From the NCBI RefSeq assembly GCF_000210915.2, contig NC_016620.1, positions 434,001 through 498,000 on the forward strand: a stretch of 64,000 nt of DNA, in the 5' to 3' direction. Source of the stretch: Halobacteriovorax marinus SJ. Its GTDB lineage: Bacteria > Bdellovibrionota > Bacteriovoracia > Bacteriovoracales > Bacteriovoracaceae. Of the stretch, positions 1-7,360 are shown in pieces. Made by a program: the position numbers and the translations under genes. Positions within the stretch are counted from its first letter, which is position 1. Every line of letters begins with the position of its first letter. The notes below the pieces were generated by a model, which was not told the DNA's origin, did no database searches, and was given only the letters and a program-made list of their open reading frames with translations.

Positions 1-319
1 CGTTAACATAGATTTTTTCAGGGTTAGAAATGACCTTTTCACTTTCAAGAGAGTGAAGGTGTGACTCTTTTTTTAAAACTGCGTAGAGCTTCTTAGGAGT
101 CGTAGGACTTTGTCTGATAAATTCCTTCGGTTTGTACTTTTTATATTTTTGGTTATCGATATTGAGAACATCAGAAAGTGAATCTAGATTTTGAAAGCTT
201 ATATCTTCGTCTAGGAACTGATCGAGCACATCAGTGGAAGGCTCAACAATGACAATATCATTGGCGAAGGTATTGCTTATTGATAAGGCCATAATAAAAA
301 TACTAATTATTGTCTTCAA
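1..319 (-). CDS. 5' part of a secreted protein of unknown function (runs off the window)
   Basis: Reading leftward from a TTG at 319, the frame stays open to the window edge (about 106 codons). The first 20 residues (Lys at position 2, then a hydrophobic run ending NTFA) look like a Sec signal peptide, cleaved before ND. The mature part is charged, with a Lys/Tyr-rich stretch and no domain I recognise. The TTG is preceded by a GAGAGA-like site and lies inside the 3' end of the Nudix gene (17-base overlap), which suggests translational coupling. An in-frame ATG at 292 would leave a signal peptide without a positive N-region, so TTG is preferred. Function unknown. Confidence 0.6.
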   Translation of the reverse strand, partial: MKTIISIFIMALSISNTFANDIVIVEPSTDVLDQFLDEDISFQNLDSLSDVLNIDNQKYKKYKPKEFIRQSPTTPKKLYAVLKKESHLHSLESEKVISNPEKIYVN

Positions 320-728
320 TCCAATCTCTCGCTGTAGTATATGATTTCCAATTACTTTCAAATCCAAAGCTCTCTTTCGTTAAATCATTTAAGTAAACCC
401 ATTTGAAGTCTTGATGTTCTTCTTCTGATATTTTTACTTCTACACTCTCTTCAACTTTAGCTAGAAAGACTTTTTCAATAACATCTTTTCCCCATCTATC
501 GCGAAACTCAAATTGAAGGTTTAATTCAATTAACTCACTTTGAATCCCTGTCTCTTCTTCTAATTCCCTTTGGGCCGCGCTATAAAAAGTTTCACCTTCA
601 TCAACAGAGCCTGTGACATTTTGCCAATGTTCATCTCTATCTTTTTTGGTTTGCAATAAAAGTAATTGATTAAGTTCTTCGCCTCCAATTACTACAACCT
701 GAACTTTCCGATGCTTTGTGTTTTCCAT
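303..728 (-). CDS. Nudix hydrolase, NudB-like (dihydroneopterin triphosphate pyrophosphatase type)
   Basis: The complete Nudix box is present: G-SVDEG-E-x7-RELEEETGI, where the Glu residues bind the catalytic Mg2+. The segment WQNVTGSVDEGET and the tail FKWVYLNDL...SNW closely resemble E. coli NudB, which removes pyrophosphate from dihydroneopterin triphosphate in folate synthesis; other nucleotide substrates are possible. The frame is open upstream to 845, but similarity starts at the Met encoded at 728 (MENTKHRK) and a promoter-like TATAAT sits 7 bases before it, so the upstream 39 codons are probably not translated. It is divergent from the M50 protease gene. About 141 residues, normal for the family. 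Confidence 0.85.
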   Translation of the reverse strand: MENTKHRKVQVVVIGGEELNQLLLLQTKKDRDEHWQNVTGSVDEGETFYSAAQRELEEETGIQSELIELNLQFEFRDRWGKDVIEKVFLAKVEESVEVKISEEEHQDFKWVYLNDLTKESFGFESNWKSYTTARDWIEDNN

Positions 729-734
729 GTCTCT

Positions 735-762
735 ATTATAACCCCATACGCAAATCTGATAA
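735..762 (-). promoter_or_regulatory. Predicted promoter of the Nudix gene, giving a leaderless transcript
   Basis: On the minus strand, TTATCA (757-762) and a perfect TATAAT (735-740) are separated by 16 bases. Transcription would start near 728, which is the A of the chosen ATG. No Shine-Dalgarno can lie in such a leader. Seen in the sequence; promoter activity is inferred. Confidence 0.5.
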
Positions 763-844
763 GTTAGCGGATAAAATGTTTTACGCATAGCGTCTTTTGG
801 CCATTTTACGACCATATTTTTATGCCAATGGGGACGCTGATTCA

Positions 845-873
845 TTGCTACTCAGTGTGCAAAATGATATGAA
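845..873 (+). promoter_or_regulatory. Predicted promoter of the M50 protease/scpAB run
   Basis: TTGCTA (845-850), a 17-base spacer and TATGAA (868-873) put the start site at about 880-881, two or three bases before the ATG at 883. There is no Shine-Dalgarno before that ATG, so this mRNA would also be nearly leaderless. Weak consensus; inferred. Confidence 0.4.
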
Positions 874-882
874 TATAGAACT

Positions 883-1545
883 ATGGCGGACATAAACAAC
901 TTTTTACACACACTCGCGACGTGCCTGCCGGGATTTTTAATTGGAGTCGTATTTCATGAATACGCCCATGCTTTTGTTGCCACAAAATTTGGCGACGATA
1001 CTCCCGAGCGTTACGGTCGACTAACTCTAAATCCTGCTTCTCATGCTGACATCATGGGAACGGTAATATTTCCACTCGGATTAATGTTCTTTGGTATGAC
1101 TCCTTTTGGTTGGGCCAAGCCAGTTCCTGTGAATCCAGCACGTTTTAAAAAGTATAGAATGGGATCTTTCTGGGTTGCCTTTGCTGGACCTGGGGCAAAT
1201 ATCATAATCTCAATCTTGAGTTCATTTCTCTTTGTACTCATAACTTTAAAAATGCCTGAGACGATCTCTTTCAAAGAGGCTCTTGTGCAAATGTTAAGGT
1301 ACTCGATTCTTATAAACTTAGTTTTAGCAGTCTTTAATCTCATACCATTTCCACCTTTAGATGGATCAAAAATGGTTATGGCCTACTTAGATTACAATGC
1401 TGCAAGAAAATATGAAGAGCTACAGCGCTTCACATTCATTTTCTTTATTTTACTGTGGACGACAAATATTTTCTCGTATCTCTTAAGACCAGTCTTTGCC
1501 TTGTCTGATTTGATTACGGGATTATTTTTTATGCTACTCAACTAG
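883..1545 (+). CDS. Site-2 protease-like M50 membrane metalloprotease
   Basis: A multi-pass inner-membrane zinc metalloprotease. HEYAH at residues 25-29 in the first hydrophobic segment is the HExxH zinc motif, and N152-LIPFPPLDG with Asp160 is the second M50 signature (NPxxDG type). At 220 residues it is the minimal Rip/SpoIVFB-like form without PDZ or CBS domains. Substrate unknown; family members cleave transmembrane segments of anti-sigma factors or clear membrane peptides. It starts a co-directional run with scpA and scpB (scpA begins 15 bases after its stop), an arrangement common in bacteria. No Shine-Dalgarno is visible before the ATG. Confidence 0.88.
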   Translation: MADINNFLHTLATCLPGFLIGVVFHEYAHAFVATKFGDDTPERYGRLTLNPASHADIMGTVIFPLGLMFFGMTPFGWAKPVPVNPARFKKYRMGSFWVAFAGPGANIIISILSSFLFVLITLKMPETISFKEALVQMLRYSILINLVLAVFNLIPFPPLDGSKMVMAYLDYNAARKYEELQRFTFIFFILLWTTNIFSYLLRPVFALSDLITGLFFMLLN

Positions 1546-1560
1546 CGAACGGAGTATTTG

Positions 1561-2478
1561 ATGCTGGATACAACTATTCAGGTTAAAACAGATAATTTTG
1601 ATGGACCACTTGGTCTACTTCTTTTACTCGTTCAAAAAGAAGAGATGAGTGTAAAAGACTTAGATTTAACTAAGATCACGAGCCAGTACCTTGGTTATAT
1701 TGCCGAGATGAGAGAGCTCAATTTTGATGTCGCTGGGGACTATCTCTATCTTGCGGCAACACTACTTCTGCTAAAGTCAAAGAACTGCATCACTGAAGAA
1801 GAGCAAGAGAGATTAAAGGATCAATTAGGTGAAGGAGAAGGTTTAAATATTACTTCTCAAGCCGAGTTAATTAGAAGATTAGAGGAATTACAGCACTTCC
1901 AGAAAATGGGGGAGAAGCTGTGGGGATTACCAAGGCAAAATGAAGATATTTTTGTTAAGCCAAAAGTAAATAGAAAGGCCATTGTGAATTCAATTTTAAC
2001 TCCAATGGAATTAGATAAATTAACTCTCGCAATGATGGACTTCCTCTTTAGAGAAAAGAGAAAGTACACAGTTGTTAAAAGAGATAGGCTATCAATTAAA
2101 GAGAAGCTTGTTTTCTTAAAGAAGCACTTAAGTGTTGGTCAGAAAACAACATTAGTAGATCTCTTAAATAATGATGGTGGGGAGAATTTAGATAATAAAG
2201 TTATCACTTTCATCTCTCTACTAGAACTAGCAAGACTACAAAGACTTGAAGTTTTCCAAAATGAAGACTTAGGTAATATTTATGTCGACGTTGTAAAGTC
2301 TCTGGAAGACTTTGATGTTACTCAAGCAGATGGTTTTGAGGACGAAGACGAGTTGGCCGAAAAGGCCATAAGTGATGAGATCGCCAACACGATCGCTGAA
2401 AATGGTGTTGAGATTTCAGAAGAGATTAACCTGAATGCACAGCCTGAGAAGGTAAGTGAAGAAGCAATTCTTCAATAA
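1561..2478 (+). CDS. scpA: Segregation and condensation protein A (kleisin)
   Basis: ScpA is the kleisin subunit that bridges SMC heads and binds ScpB dimers in the bacterial condensin. The N-terminal signature FDGPLGLLLLLVQKEEM and the helix DYLYLAATLLLLKSK (SMC-neck-binding region) are typical. The C-terminal winged-helix region is followed by an acidic tail. The ATG at 1561 is preferred over the in-frame TTG at 1558 because GGAG lies six bases before the ATG. About 305 residues, slightly long because of the tail. It is followed 16 bases later by scpB, so the two are co-transcribed. Confidence 0.92.
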   Translation: MLDTTIQVKTDNFDGPLGLLLLLVQKEEMSVKDLDLTKITSQYLGYIAEMRELNFDVAGDYLYLAATLLLLKSKNCITEEEQERLKDQLGEGEGLNITSQAELIRRLEELQHFQKMGEKLWGLPRQNEDIFVKPKVNRKAIVNSILTPMELDKLTLAMMDFLFREKRKYTVVKRDRLSIKEKLVFLKKHLSVGQKTTLVDLLNNDGGENLDNKVITFISLLELARLQRLEVFQNEDLGNIYVDVVKSLEDFDVTQADGFEDEDELAEKAISDEIANTIAENGVEISEEINLNAQPEKVSEEAILQ

Positions 2479-2494
2479 TATTTGAGAGAGAAAT

Positions 2495-4177
2495 ATGGAC
2501 GAAATGAACGAAACAGAAATCATTAATGATGAAATTCTAAATCAAATTGAGAATATTGTCATAGAAGATGAGTTGATCGAAATGTCGGCAAGTGAGATTG
2601 AGACTGAGGAAATGGAGCCTATTTTTCCAAGCGAATCAGATCTTGAGTATCCAAGTCTTGAGATGAGTAGTGAAGAGTCCACTGAAGCTGGAGAGCAAGA
2701 AGTTGTTGAAGAGCTTGATGAAGAGCAAGAAGATAAGCTCTGGCAAGCTAGAACGGGTTTAAATTTTGAAACTCTTTGTGGTGCCATTGAAACAATTATT
2801 TTCATGAGCGATAAGCCAGTTCCTCTCGCAAAAATTAGAAATGTTATTGATGAAGATCTCCCTTTAAGAGTTGTACACTCTTCACTTGAGAGACTTCAAT
2901 CTGAATATGAATTAAAGCATCACGGTATTAGATTACAGGAAGTAGCTGAGGGATATCAGTTTAGAACAAAGGCAACTTACTCTAAGTATGTTCAGGATTT
3001 ATTTAAAGTAAATTCACTTGTTCTTTCTCCTACTGCACTTGAAGTCTTGGCCATCATCGCTTACAAGCAGCCAGTTTCTAAAATTGAAGTTGAAAAAATT
3101 AGAGGTGTTGATTCTTCTCACATTGTGAGAGGACTGATGGATAAGAGACTCGTAAGAGTTACGGGAAGATCAAATGAGGCGGGAAGACCTGTTCTCTATG
3201 GTACGACTGCAGAGTTCTTAGAGGTTTTCAACCTTGCTAATTTAGACCAACTTCCTCCTGAGCATGAATTAGAAGAAATGAGTCAACAAGAGATTGGTAA
3301 GATCTCGGATATTAAGACTATCGTTCACCATGGAGATAAGACAAGATTCTCTTTTGATGAAATCGATGAATTAGATGCTCTTTCTGAGAGAATTAAGAGT
3401 ATTGACTCTGAAACAGAGTTTACAAGATCATTAAAGCTTGAAGAAAAGAAGAGAAGAACTGAAGAAGGTGAAGTGGTTAAATCTGCATTCGATCTTCTAG
3501 AAGAACACTTAGATAATAGACTTGTTACAAATGCTAACGAAGACTCATTAGCTTCGGAAGTCTTTACTGCTATTACTGACCCACAGGTGATCAAAGATCT
3601 AACTGCTGGTCCTTTTAATATGCCAGAAATGATTGATGAAGAGGAAGATGACTTCCAGATGATTGATCTCGATACTGGTGAAGTGATCACAGATGATTTA
3701 GAGGATGATGGAAGCGTAGCTGATCCTGACGAAATTGTTGAATTAGATGATGACTACGATATGCTCGTTGATATTGAAATGAGCGAAGAAGAAATTAAAG
3801 AGATCTCAGAGGCCACAGGTCTTCCGATTCTTCCTGCTGATGAGCCGGAAGATTCAGTCGCTGAAGTACTTGAAGAACTAGTAGAGGCCGTTTCAACTCC
3901 TGAGTCGCCAGTAAAAGAGCAAGCAGAACAGACTGCAGCAGCTCTTTTTGATGAGAATAAAGATGAAGTGGCCTCTTTAGCGGCTGCTCTAGACGCTGCC
4001 TTTGCAAATCTGACTGGCTCTAGTCTAGATGATACTGACTTTGAAGAGAGTGAAGCAAATGTTGAAGAGAAGGCAAGTGATATTGATAGCTTAACTTCAA
4101 TGATCTCTGAAAAAGCTAAGGACCTAGATCTAGATCTTGGTTTCTTAAATGATTCGTCAGAGAGTGAGCGCGAATAA
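2495..4177 (+). CDS. scpB: Segregation and condensation protein B with long acidic extensions
   Basis: The ScpB core spans roughly residues 85-255: tandem winged helices with the signatures IETIIFMSDKPV, LEVLAIIAYKQPVSK and GRSNEAGRPVLYGTT. It dimerises and binds ScpA in the SMC complex. The protein is 560 residues, against about 200 in typical ScpB. An acidic N-terminal arm of about 85 residues and a 300-residue C-terminal region very rich in Asp/Glu account for the difference. The tail has no fold I recognise and may be disordered. Shine-Dalgarno GAGAGAG precedes the ATG. A strong terminator follows at 4237. Confidence 0.9.
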   Translation: MDEMNETEIINDEILNQIENIVIEDELIEMSASEIETEEMEPIFPSESDLEYPSLEMSSEESTEAGEQEVVEELDEEQEDKLWQARTGLNFETLCGAIETIIFMSDKPVPLAKIRNVIDEDLPLRVVHSSLERLQSEYELKHHGIRLQEVAEGYQFRTKATYSKYVQDLFKVNSLVLSPTALEVLAIIAYKQPVSKIEVEKIRGVDSSHIVRGLMDKRLVRVTGRSNEAGRPVLYGTTAEFLEVFNLANLDQLPPEHELEEMSQQEIGKISDIKTIVHHGDKTRFSFDEIDELDALSERIKSIDSETEFTRSLKLEEKKRRTEEGEVVKSAFDLLEEHLDNRLVTNANEDSLASEVFTAITDPQVIKDLTAGPFNMPEMIDEEEDDFQMIDLDTGEVITDDLEDDGSVADPDEIVELDDDYDMLVDIEMSEEEIKEISEATGLPILPADEPEDSVAEVLEELVEAVSTPESPVKEQAEQTAAALFDENKDEVASLAAALDAAFANLTGSSLDDTDFEESEANVEEKASDIDSLTSMISEKAKDLDLDLGFLNDSSESERE

Positions 4178-4236
4178 ATTTCTCACAATATTGACTTAGG
4201 TATGGGGTGATAGTAGATTGCCCCAAACTTTAAATA

Positions 4237-4260
4237 AGGGTCCTAAGGGCCCTTTTTCTT
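4237..4260 (+). terminator. Rho-independent terminator after scpB
   Basis: AGGGTCC (4237-4243) pairs with GGGCCCT (4247-4253) around a TAA loop with one G-T wobble, followed by TTTTTCTT. It separates the scpAB run from the pseudouridine synthase gene. Confidence 0.85.
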
Positions 4261-4304
4261 TATATTAATCTTAAACGGCCGAGATGGCAGATTAGGAGAT
4301 CAAA

Positions 4305-5336
4305 ATGTCTGAATTAAGATTACAAAAATTTATCGCTGATTGCGGAATCACTTCTAGAAGAAAAGCGGAAGAGCTTATTGTTCAAGGTCGTGTAAAAGTT
4401 AATGGTGAAACGATTAGAGTACTTGGTACTAAGGTAAATCCTGATATTGATGCTGTAATTGTAGATGGGCAAATTGCTGACTTAGGAAGTGTGGATAAGG
4501 TTTATCTCGTTATGAATAAACCAAGAGGTTATGTTACGACTGTTGAAGATCCAGAGGGAAGAAAGACAGTGATGGACCTTTGTAAGGAAGTTGCTGAAAG
4601 AATTTATCCAGTAGGTAGACTCGATTACCTCTCTGAGGGGTTACTGCTTCTTACTAACGATGGTGAAGTTGCCAATATGGTAATGCACCCAAGTTTCAAT
4701 ATTACAAAAGTTTATGAAGTAAAGGTCTTTGGTTCTGTAACTGAAACAATTCTTAAGAAGCTTCGTGCAGGTGTTCAGCTTGAAGAAGGTTTTGTAAAAC
4801 CACTATCTGTAAGAGTGATTAAGCAATTACCAAATAAGACTTGGGTTGAGTTTAGATTAGGTGAGGGACGAAACAGAGAAATTAGAAAGATCTGTGAAGC
4901 CTGTGGCCTAACTGTTGATAAGCTTAAGCGTGTTGCTATTGAAGGCTTAACTGTTGAAGGTATTGCTCCTGGTAAATTTAGATATATTAATAAGAAGCAA
5001 TTACTAAGCTTAATAGGTCTTTCGGAAGACGGAAGAAAACTAGAGAGTGTAAAGGCTTGGGTTTCTTCAAAGAAAACTGTAAATCTAAAGAAGAAAGGTG
5101 TTCAACCAGGTACAGCGGCAGATGACGAAGCCTGGATTAAATACAGAAAAGAAACTTATTTTAAATCTGTTAAAGACTTAGACGAAAGACGCAAGAGAGA
5201 GAAAGAAGAAGAAAGAGCTGCTTCTCTTGCAGCTAGAGATGAGGCGCACTTCGCTCGTAAGAAGAAAAAGGCACTTCGTGAACAGAAAAAAGCAATGCAA
5301 AACTACAAAGCTCCTCACGCAGTTATTGTAGATTAA
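4305..5336 (+). CDS. rluB: RsuA/RluB-family rRNA pseudouridine synthase
   Basis: An N-terminal S4 RNA-binding domain (residues 3-60, LRLQKFIADCGITSRRKAEE) is followed by the catalytic domain. The family motif GRLDYLSEGLLLLTNDG carries the catalytic Asp107. RluB modifies U2605 of 23S rRNA, and paralogues RsuA, RluE and RluF share the fold; the RluB assignment rests on overall similarity and on the scpAB-rluB neighbourhood common in bacteria. The last 90 residues are a Lys/Arg-rich helical extension, probably an extra RNA-binding tail. GGAG lies seven bases before the ATG. Confidence 0.85.
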   Translation: MSELRLQKFIADCGITSRRKAEELIVQGRVKVNGETIRVLGTKVNPDIDAVIVDGQIADLGSVDKVYLVMNKPRGYVTTVEDPEGRKTVMDLCKEVAERIYPVGRLDYLSEGLLLLTNDGEVANMVMHPSFNITKVYEVKVFGSVTETILKKLRAGVQLEEGFVKPLSVRVIKQLPNKTWVEFRLGEGRNREIRKICEACGLTVDKLKRVAIEGLTVEGIAPGKFRYINKKQLLSLIGLSEDGRKLESVKAWVSSKKTVNLKKKGVQPGTAADDEAWIKYRKETYFKSVKDLDERRKREKEEERAASLAARDEAHFARKKKKALREQKKAMQNYKAPHAVIVD

Positions 5337-5343
5337 AAGAGTC

Positions 5344-5380
5344 TTATTGAAGCACTTACTTAGAGTGCTTCAATAACTTT
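5344..5380. terminator. Shared bidirectional terminator between convergent genes
   Basis: A perfect 13-bp stem (5344-5356 with 5364-5376) and a 7-base loop, followed by CTTTTTC on the plus side. The loop contains the stop codon of the minus-strand gene (5360-5362). The minus side is followed by a weaker CTCTTTTAA tract. Confidence 0.8.
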
Positions 5381-6595
5381 TTCAATGAGATCATTCTGCT
5401 TTTGGAATTGATCGTTATTTAAAATATCTTTTTCAAAACAATCAACACAGTCACTATATCTCTTCTTCAATCTACTACACTTATTAGAATTTATTAAACC
5501 GTTAAGAATATCGCTAGACTCTTTAACGGAGACCCCTTCTACTTCTCGGTTATCTCTGCTAATTTTCTTTCCAGCTATAAAGGCGTTGGCATTGTCCTTA
5601 TCTAAGCTACAAGTGAAGTAGATTTCACTATAAAGTTTAGGCCTATATTGCCCCTCTAGTTTCTTAATCTCACTTCTTAATTGCTCGGCTTCATGTTCTC
5701 TTGCCGTTCTAAGTTTCCACTTAAGTGCACGAATTTCTTTCTCAATTCTATCGTTCTCTTTGAATTGGGCGCTGGCCTCTTCTTCGTTTAGCTTACATGG
5801 GCATCTCTTATTAGGACTTCGCATGGAGCATTTTACAAGATAGTTAAAGAAGTAATGCGCTGGCATCTTTTGATTGCATAATTTCTCGTCATCTTTTCCA
5901 AAAAGAGTATAGCTTGCTTTGGTACTGTTGCCGGGCACTTTTCCCATTTCAATACCCAGGGGAATATACATTCCTTTTGTCACTTCAAGACCAATTGATC
6001 TTGAAGTTTCTCTTGAATAGAGCTGGCGATGATAGATTCTTATTGCAGACTTTCTTGGATCTCCATAACTAAGATGATCAATCTCCTCGTATTTTAGTTC
6101 CGACTTTTCCTTTGGGATATCAGGAATCCGGATAGGAAGATCTTTAATTTTCAAGTCCCTTGTTCTATTCGTATCTATTTCTCCACTTTCTTTAAAGTGA
6201 ATTCGACTACCGTTTGCAAGGGTGATAGAGAAGCTTCCTTCTTGAGTTAGGTGAATCTCTAAAGCATGTGATTTTGGAAAGAGTTGGTAACCTTTATAGG
6301 AAGTCGCCGAGCTATCCGTTGGCCCTGATCCATAGCTTCCATGAACTAAAATCTTTCCTTCTGATTGAAAAATCCACTCTCTTGTGGCGGTATATTTCTT
6401 TGTAGAGTAGTTAAACTTTCGTGTTGCTTTGGACGTTTCAACAGAAAATGAGCAGATACCGTTTATTGTCTGTACCTTAACCGATGTCTGTGGGTTTACT
6501 TGTATTTCCCTTTCCTTAATGTCCTCGCACTTTAAGCTCTTTGCTTGAAGTGAATAGGAGAGAATAAGCGAGAATATAAAAATGATTTTCTTCAT
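5360..6595 (-). CDS. Secreted protein of unknown function with a coiled-coil segment
   Basis: A signal peptide of about 18 residues (MKKIIFIFSLILSYSLQA) predicts export. The 411-residue protein has eight or more cysteines in the mature part, including a CPC pair and a Cys-rich C-terminus, consistent with disulfides in the periplasm or outside. Residues about 275-320 are highly charged and helical, probably a short coiled coil. I recognise no family. No good Shine-Dalgarno precedes the ATG; the start is about 16 bases past the T-tract of the terminator ending the upstream minus-strand gene. It shares its own terminator with the convergent rluB. Confidence 0.75.
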   Translation of the reverse strand: MKKIIFIFSLILSYSLQAKSLKCEDIKEREIQVNPQTSVKVQTINGICSFSVETSKATRKFNYSTKKYTATREWIFQSEGKILVHGSYGSGPTDSSATSYKGYQLFPKSHALEIHLTQEGSFSITLANGSRIHFKESGEIDTNRTRDLKIKDLPIRIPDIPKEKSELKYEEIDHLSYGDPRKSAIRIYHRQLYSRETSRSIGLEVTKGMYIPLGIEMGKVPGNSTKASYTLFGKDDEKLCNQKMPAHYFFNYLVKCSMRSPNKRCPCKLNEEEASAQFKENDRIEKEIRALKWKLRTAREHEAEQLRSEIKKLEGQYRPKLYSEIYFTCSLDKDNANAFIAGKKISRDNREVEGVSVKESSDILNGLINSNKCSRLKKRYSDCVDCFEKDILNNDQFQKQNDLIEKVIEAL

Positions 6596-6610
6596 ACTTA
6601 TTTATCGGAA

Positions 6611-6639
6611 TAAAAAAGGCCCTACTAAATAGTAGGGCC
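6611..6639 (-). terminator. Terminator after the 105-residue protein gene
   Basis: GGCCCTACT (6618-6626) pairs perfectly with AGTAGGGCC (6631-6639). On the minus strand the stem is followed by TTTTTTA (6617-6611). Confidence 0.88.
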
Positions 6640-6664
6640 CAGAAGTTCTATATACTTTTTAAAA

Positions 6665-6982
6665 TTAATTGTCGTATGTAACAACAGAAGAACTAGAGAT
6701 ATGATCTTGAAGAATATCCATAGAATACTCTAGTGCTTGTTGAGCGTAAGGGATTTCGTTGATTCCTTTTAGATCTTCAGCAAAGTGTGCTTTCTTGATA
6801 ATCGATGCGCACATTCTCATAAACTCTGCACTTCCCGTAAAAAACTCTTCTTCATCATCAGTGACTAAAACATGCTGAAGCATCATATTGACTGATTTGA
6901 TTAATCTAATTTGTGATTGTGTTAATTCACTTGCATCTATTTCTATAAAGAGTTTTTCGCCTTTTGAAGTTGCACCGCTCAT
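6665..6982 (-). CDS. Small cytoplasmic protein of unknown function
   Basis: A 105-residue acidic, mostly helical protein with no signal peptide or membrane segment. Its middle contains SVNMMLQHVLVTDDEEEFF. The start is supported by AAGGA seven bases upstream, and its own strong terminator follows. I do not recognise the family. The good translation signals and closed transcription unit show that it is a real gene. Confidence 0.75.
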   Translation of the reverse strand: MSGATSKGEKLFIEIDASELTQSQIRLIKSVNMMLQHVLVTDDEEEFFTGSAEFMRMCASIIKKAHFAEDLKGINEIPYAQQALEYSMDILQDHISSSSVVTYDN

Positions 6983-7100
6983 AAATAATCCTTCTTTTCC
7001 CGGGTTCTAGGTGTATCTAATATACTCATCGCCACTTCCACTAATATTTTTAGTATTTTAAGCTGGAGCAAAATACTTTTTTTCTTATCAAGATTAATGG

Positions 7101-7129
7101 TGGACAAAAGAAGTTATCTATCCTATTAT
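7101..7129 (+). promoter_or_regulatory. Promoter of tRNA-fMet
   Basis: TGGACA (7101-7106), a 17-base spacer and TATTAT (7124-7129). The predicted start site is near 7136, on a 12-base palindrome ACTTTCGAAAGT (7136-7147). The tRNA begins about 32 bases further on. The consensus match is good; use is inferred. Confidence 0.65.
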
Positions 7130-7167
7130 GACTTCACTTTCGAAAGTTCCTACTTTCAATAATTTAC

Positions 7168-7244
7168 CGCGGGATGGAGCAGTCAGGTAGCTCGTCGGGC
7201 TCATAACCCGAAGGCCGCAGGTTCGAATCCTGCTCCCGCAACCA
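7168..7244 (+). tRNA. Initiator tRNA-fMet (anticodon CAT)
   Basis: The 77-base cloverleaf starts CGCGGG and ends CCCGCAACCA with the CCA encoded. The unpaired C1-A72 and the three G-C pairs below the anticodon loop (GGGCTCATAACCC) are the marks of the initiator tRNA rather than the elongator. It stands alone, with no rRNA genes nearby. No clear T-rich terminator follows before the oligopeptidase gene. Confidence 0.96.
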
Positions 7245-7360
7245 ATTTCCTGACCATTAAATAAATCCCCATTTCAAAGACTTTACTCTTAAATCATCAT
7301 TTTGTTGTTATAAACTCCGTGCTATTTTGAGCCTATACTTAAAAAACAGCGGATGTAGTT

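Noticed and set aside
303-845. Longer Nudix protein starting at 845
   Set aside because: The extra 39 residues match nothing in the family and contain the likely promoter of the shorter form.
2542-4007. Serine- or leucine-rich antisense frames in scpB
   Set aside because: Products of repetitive Glu/Asp codons read backward; they lack starts and ribosome sites.
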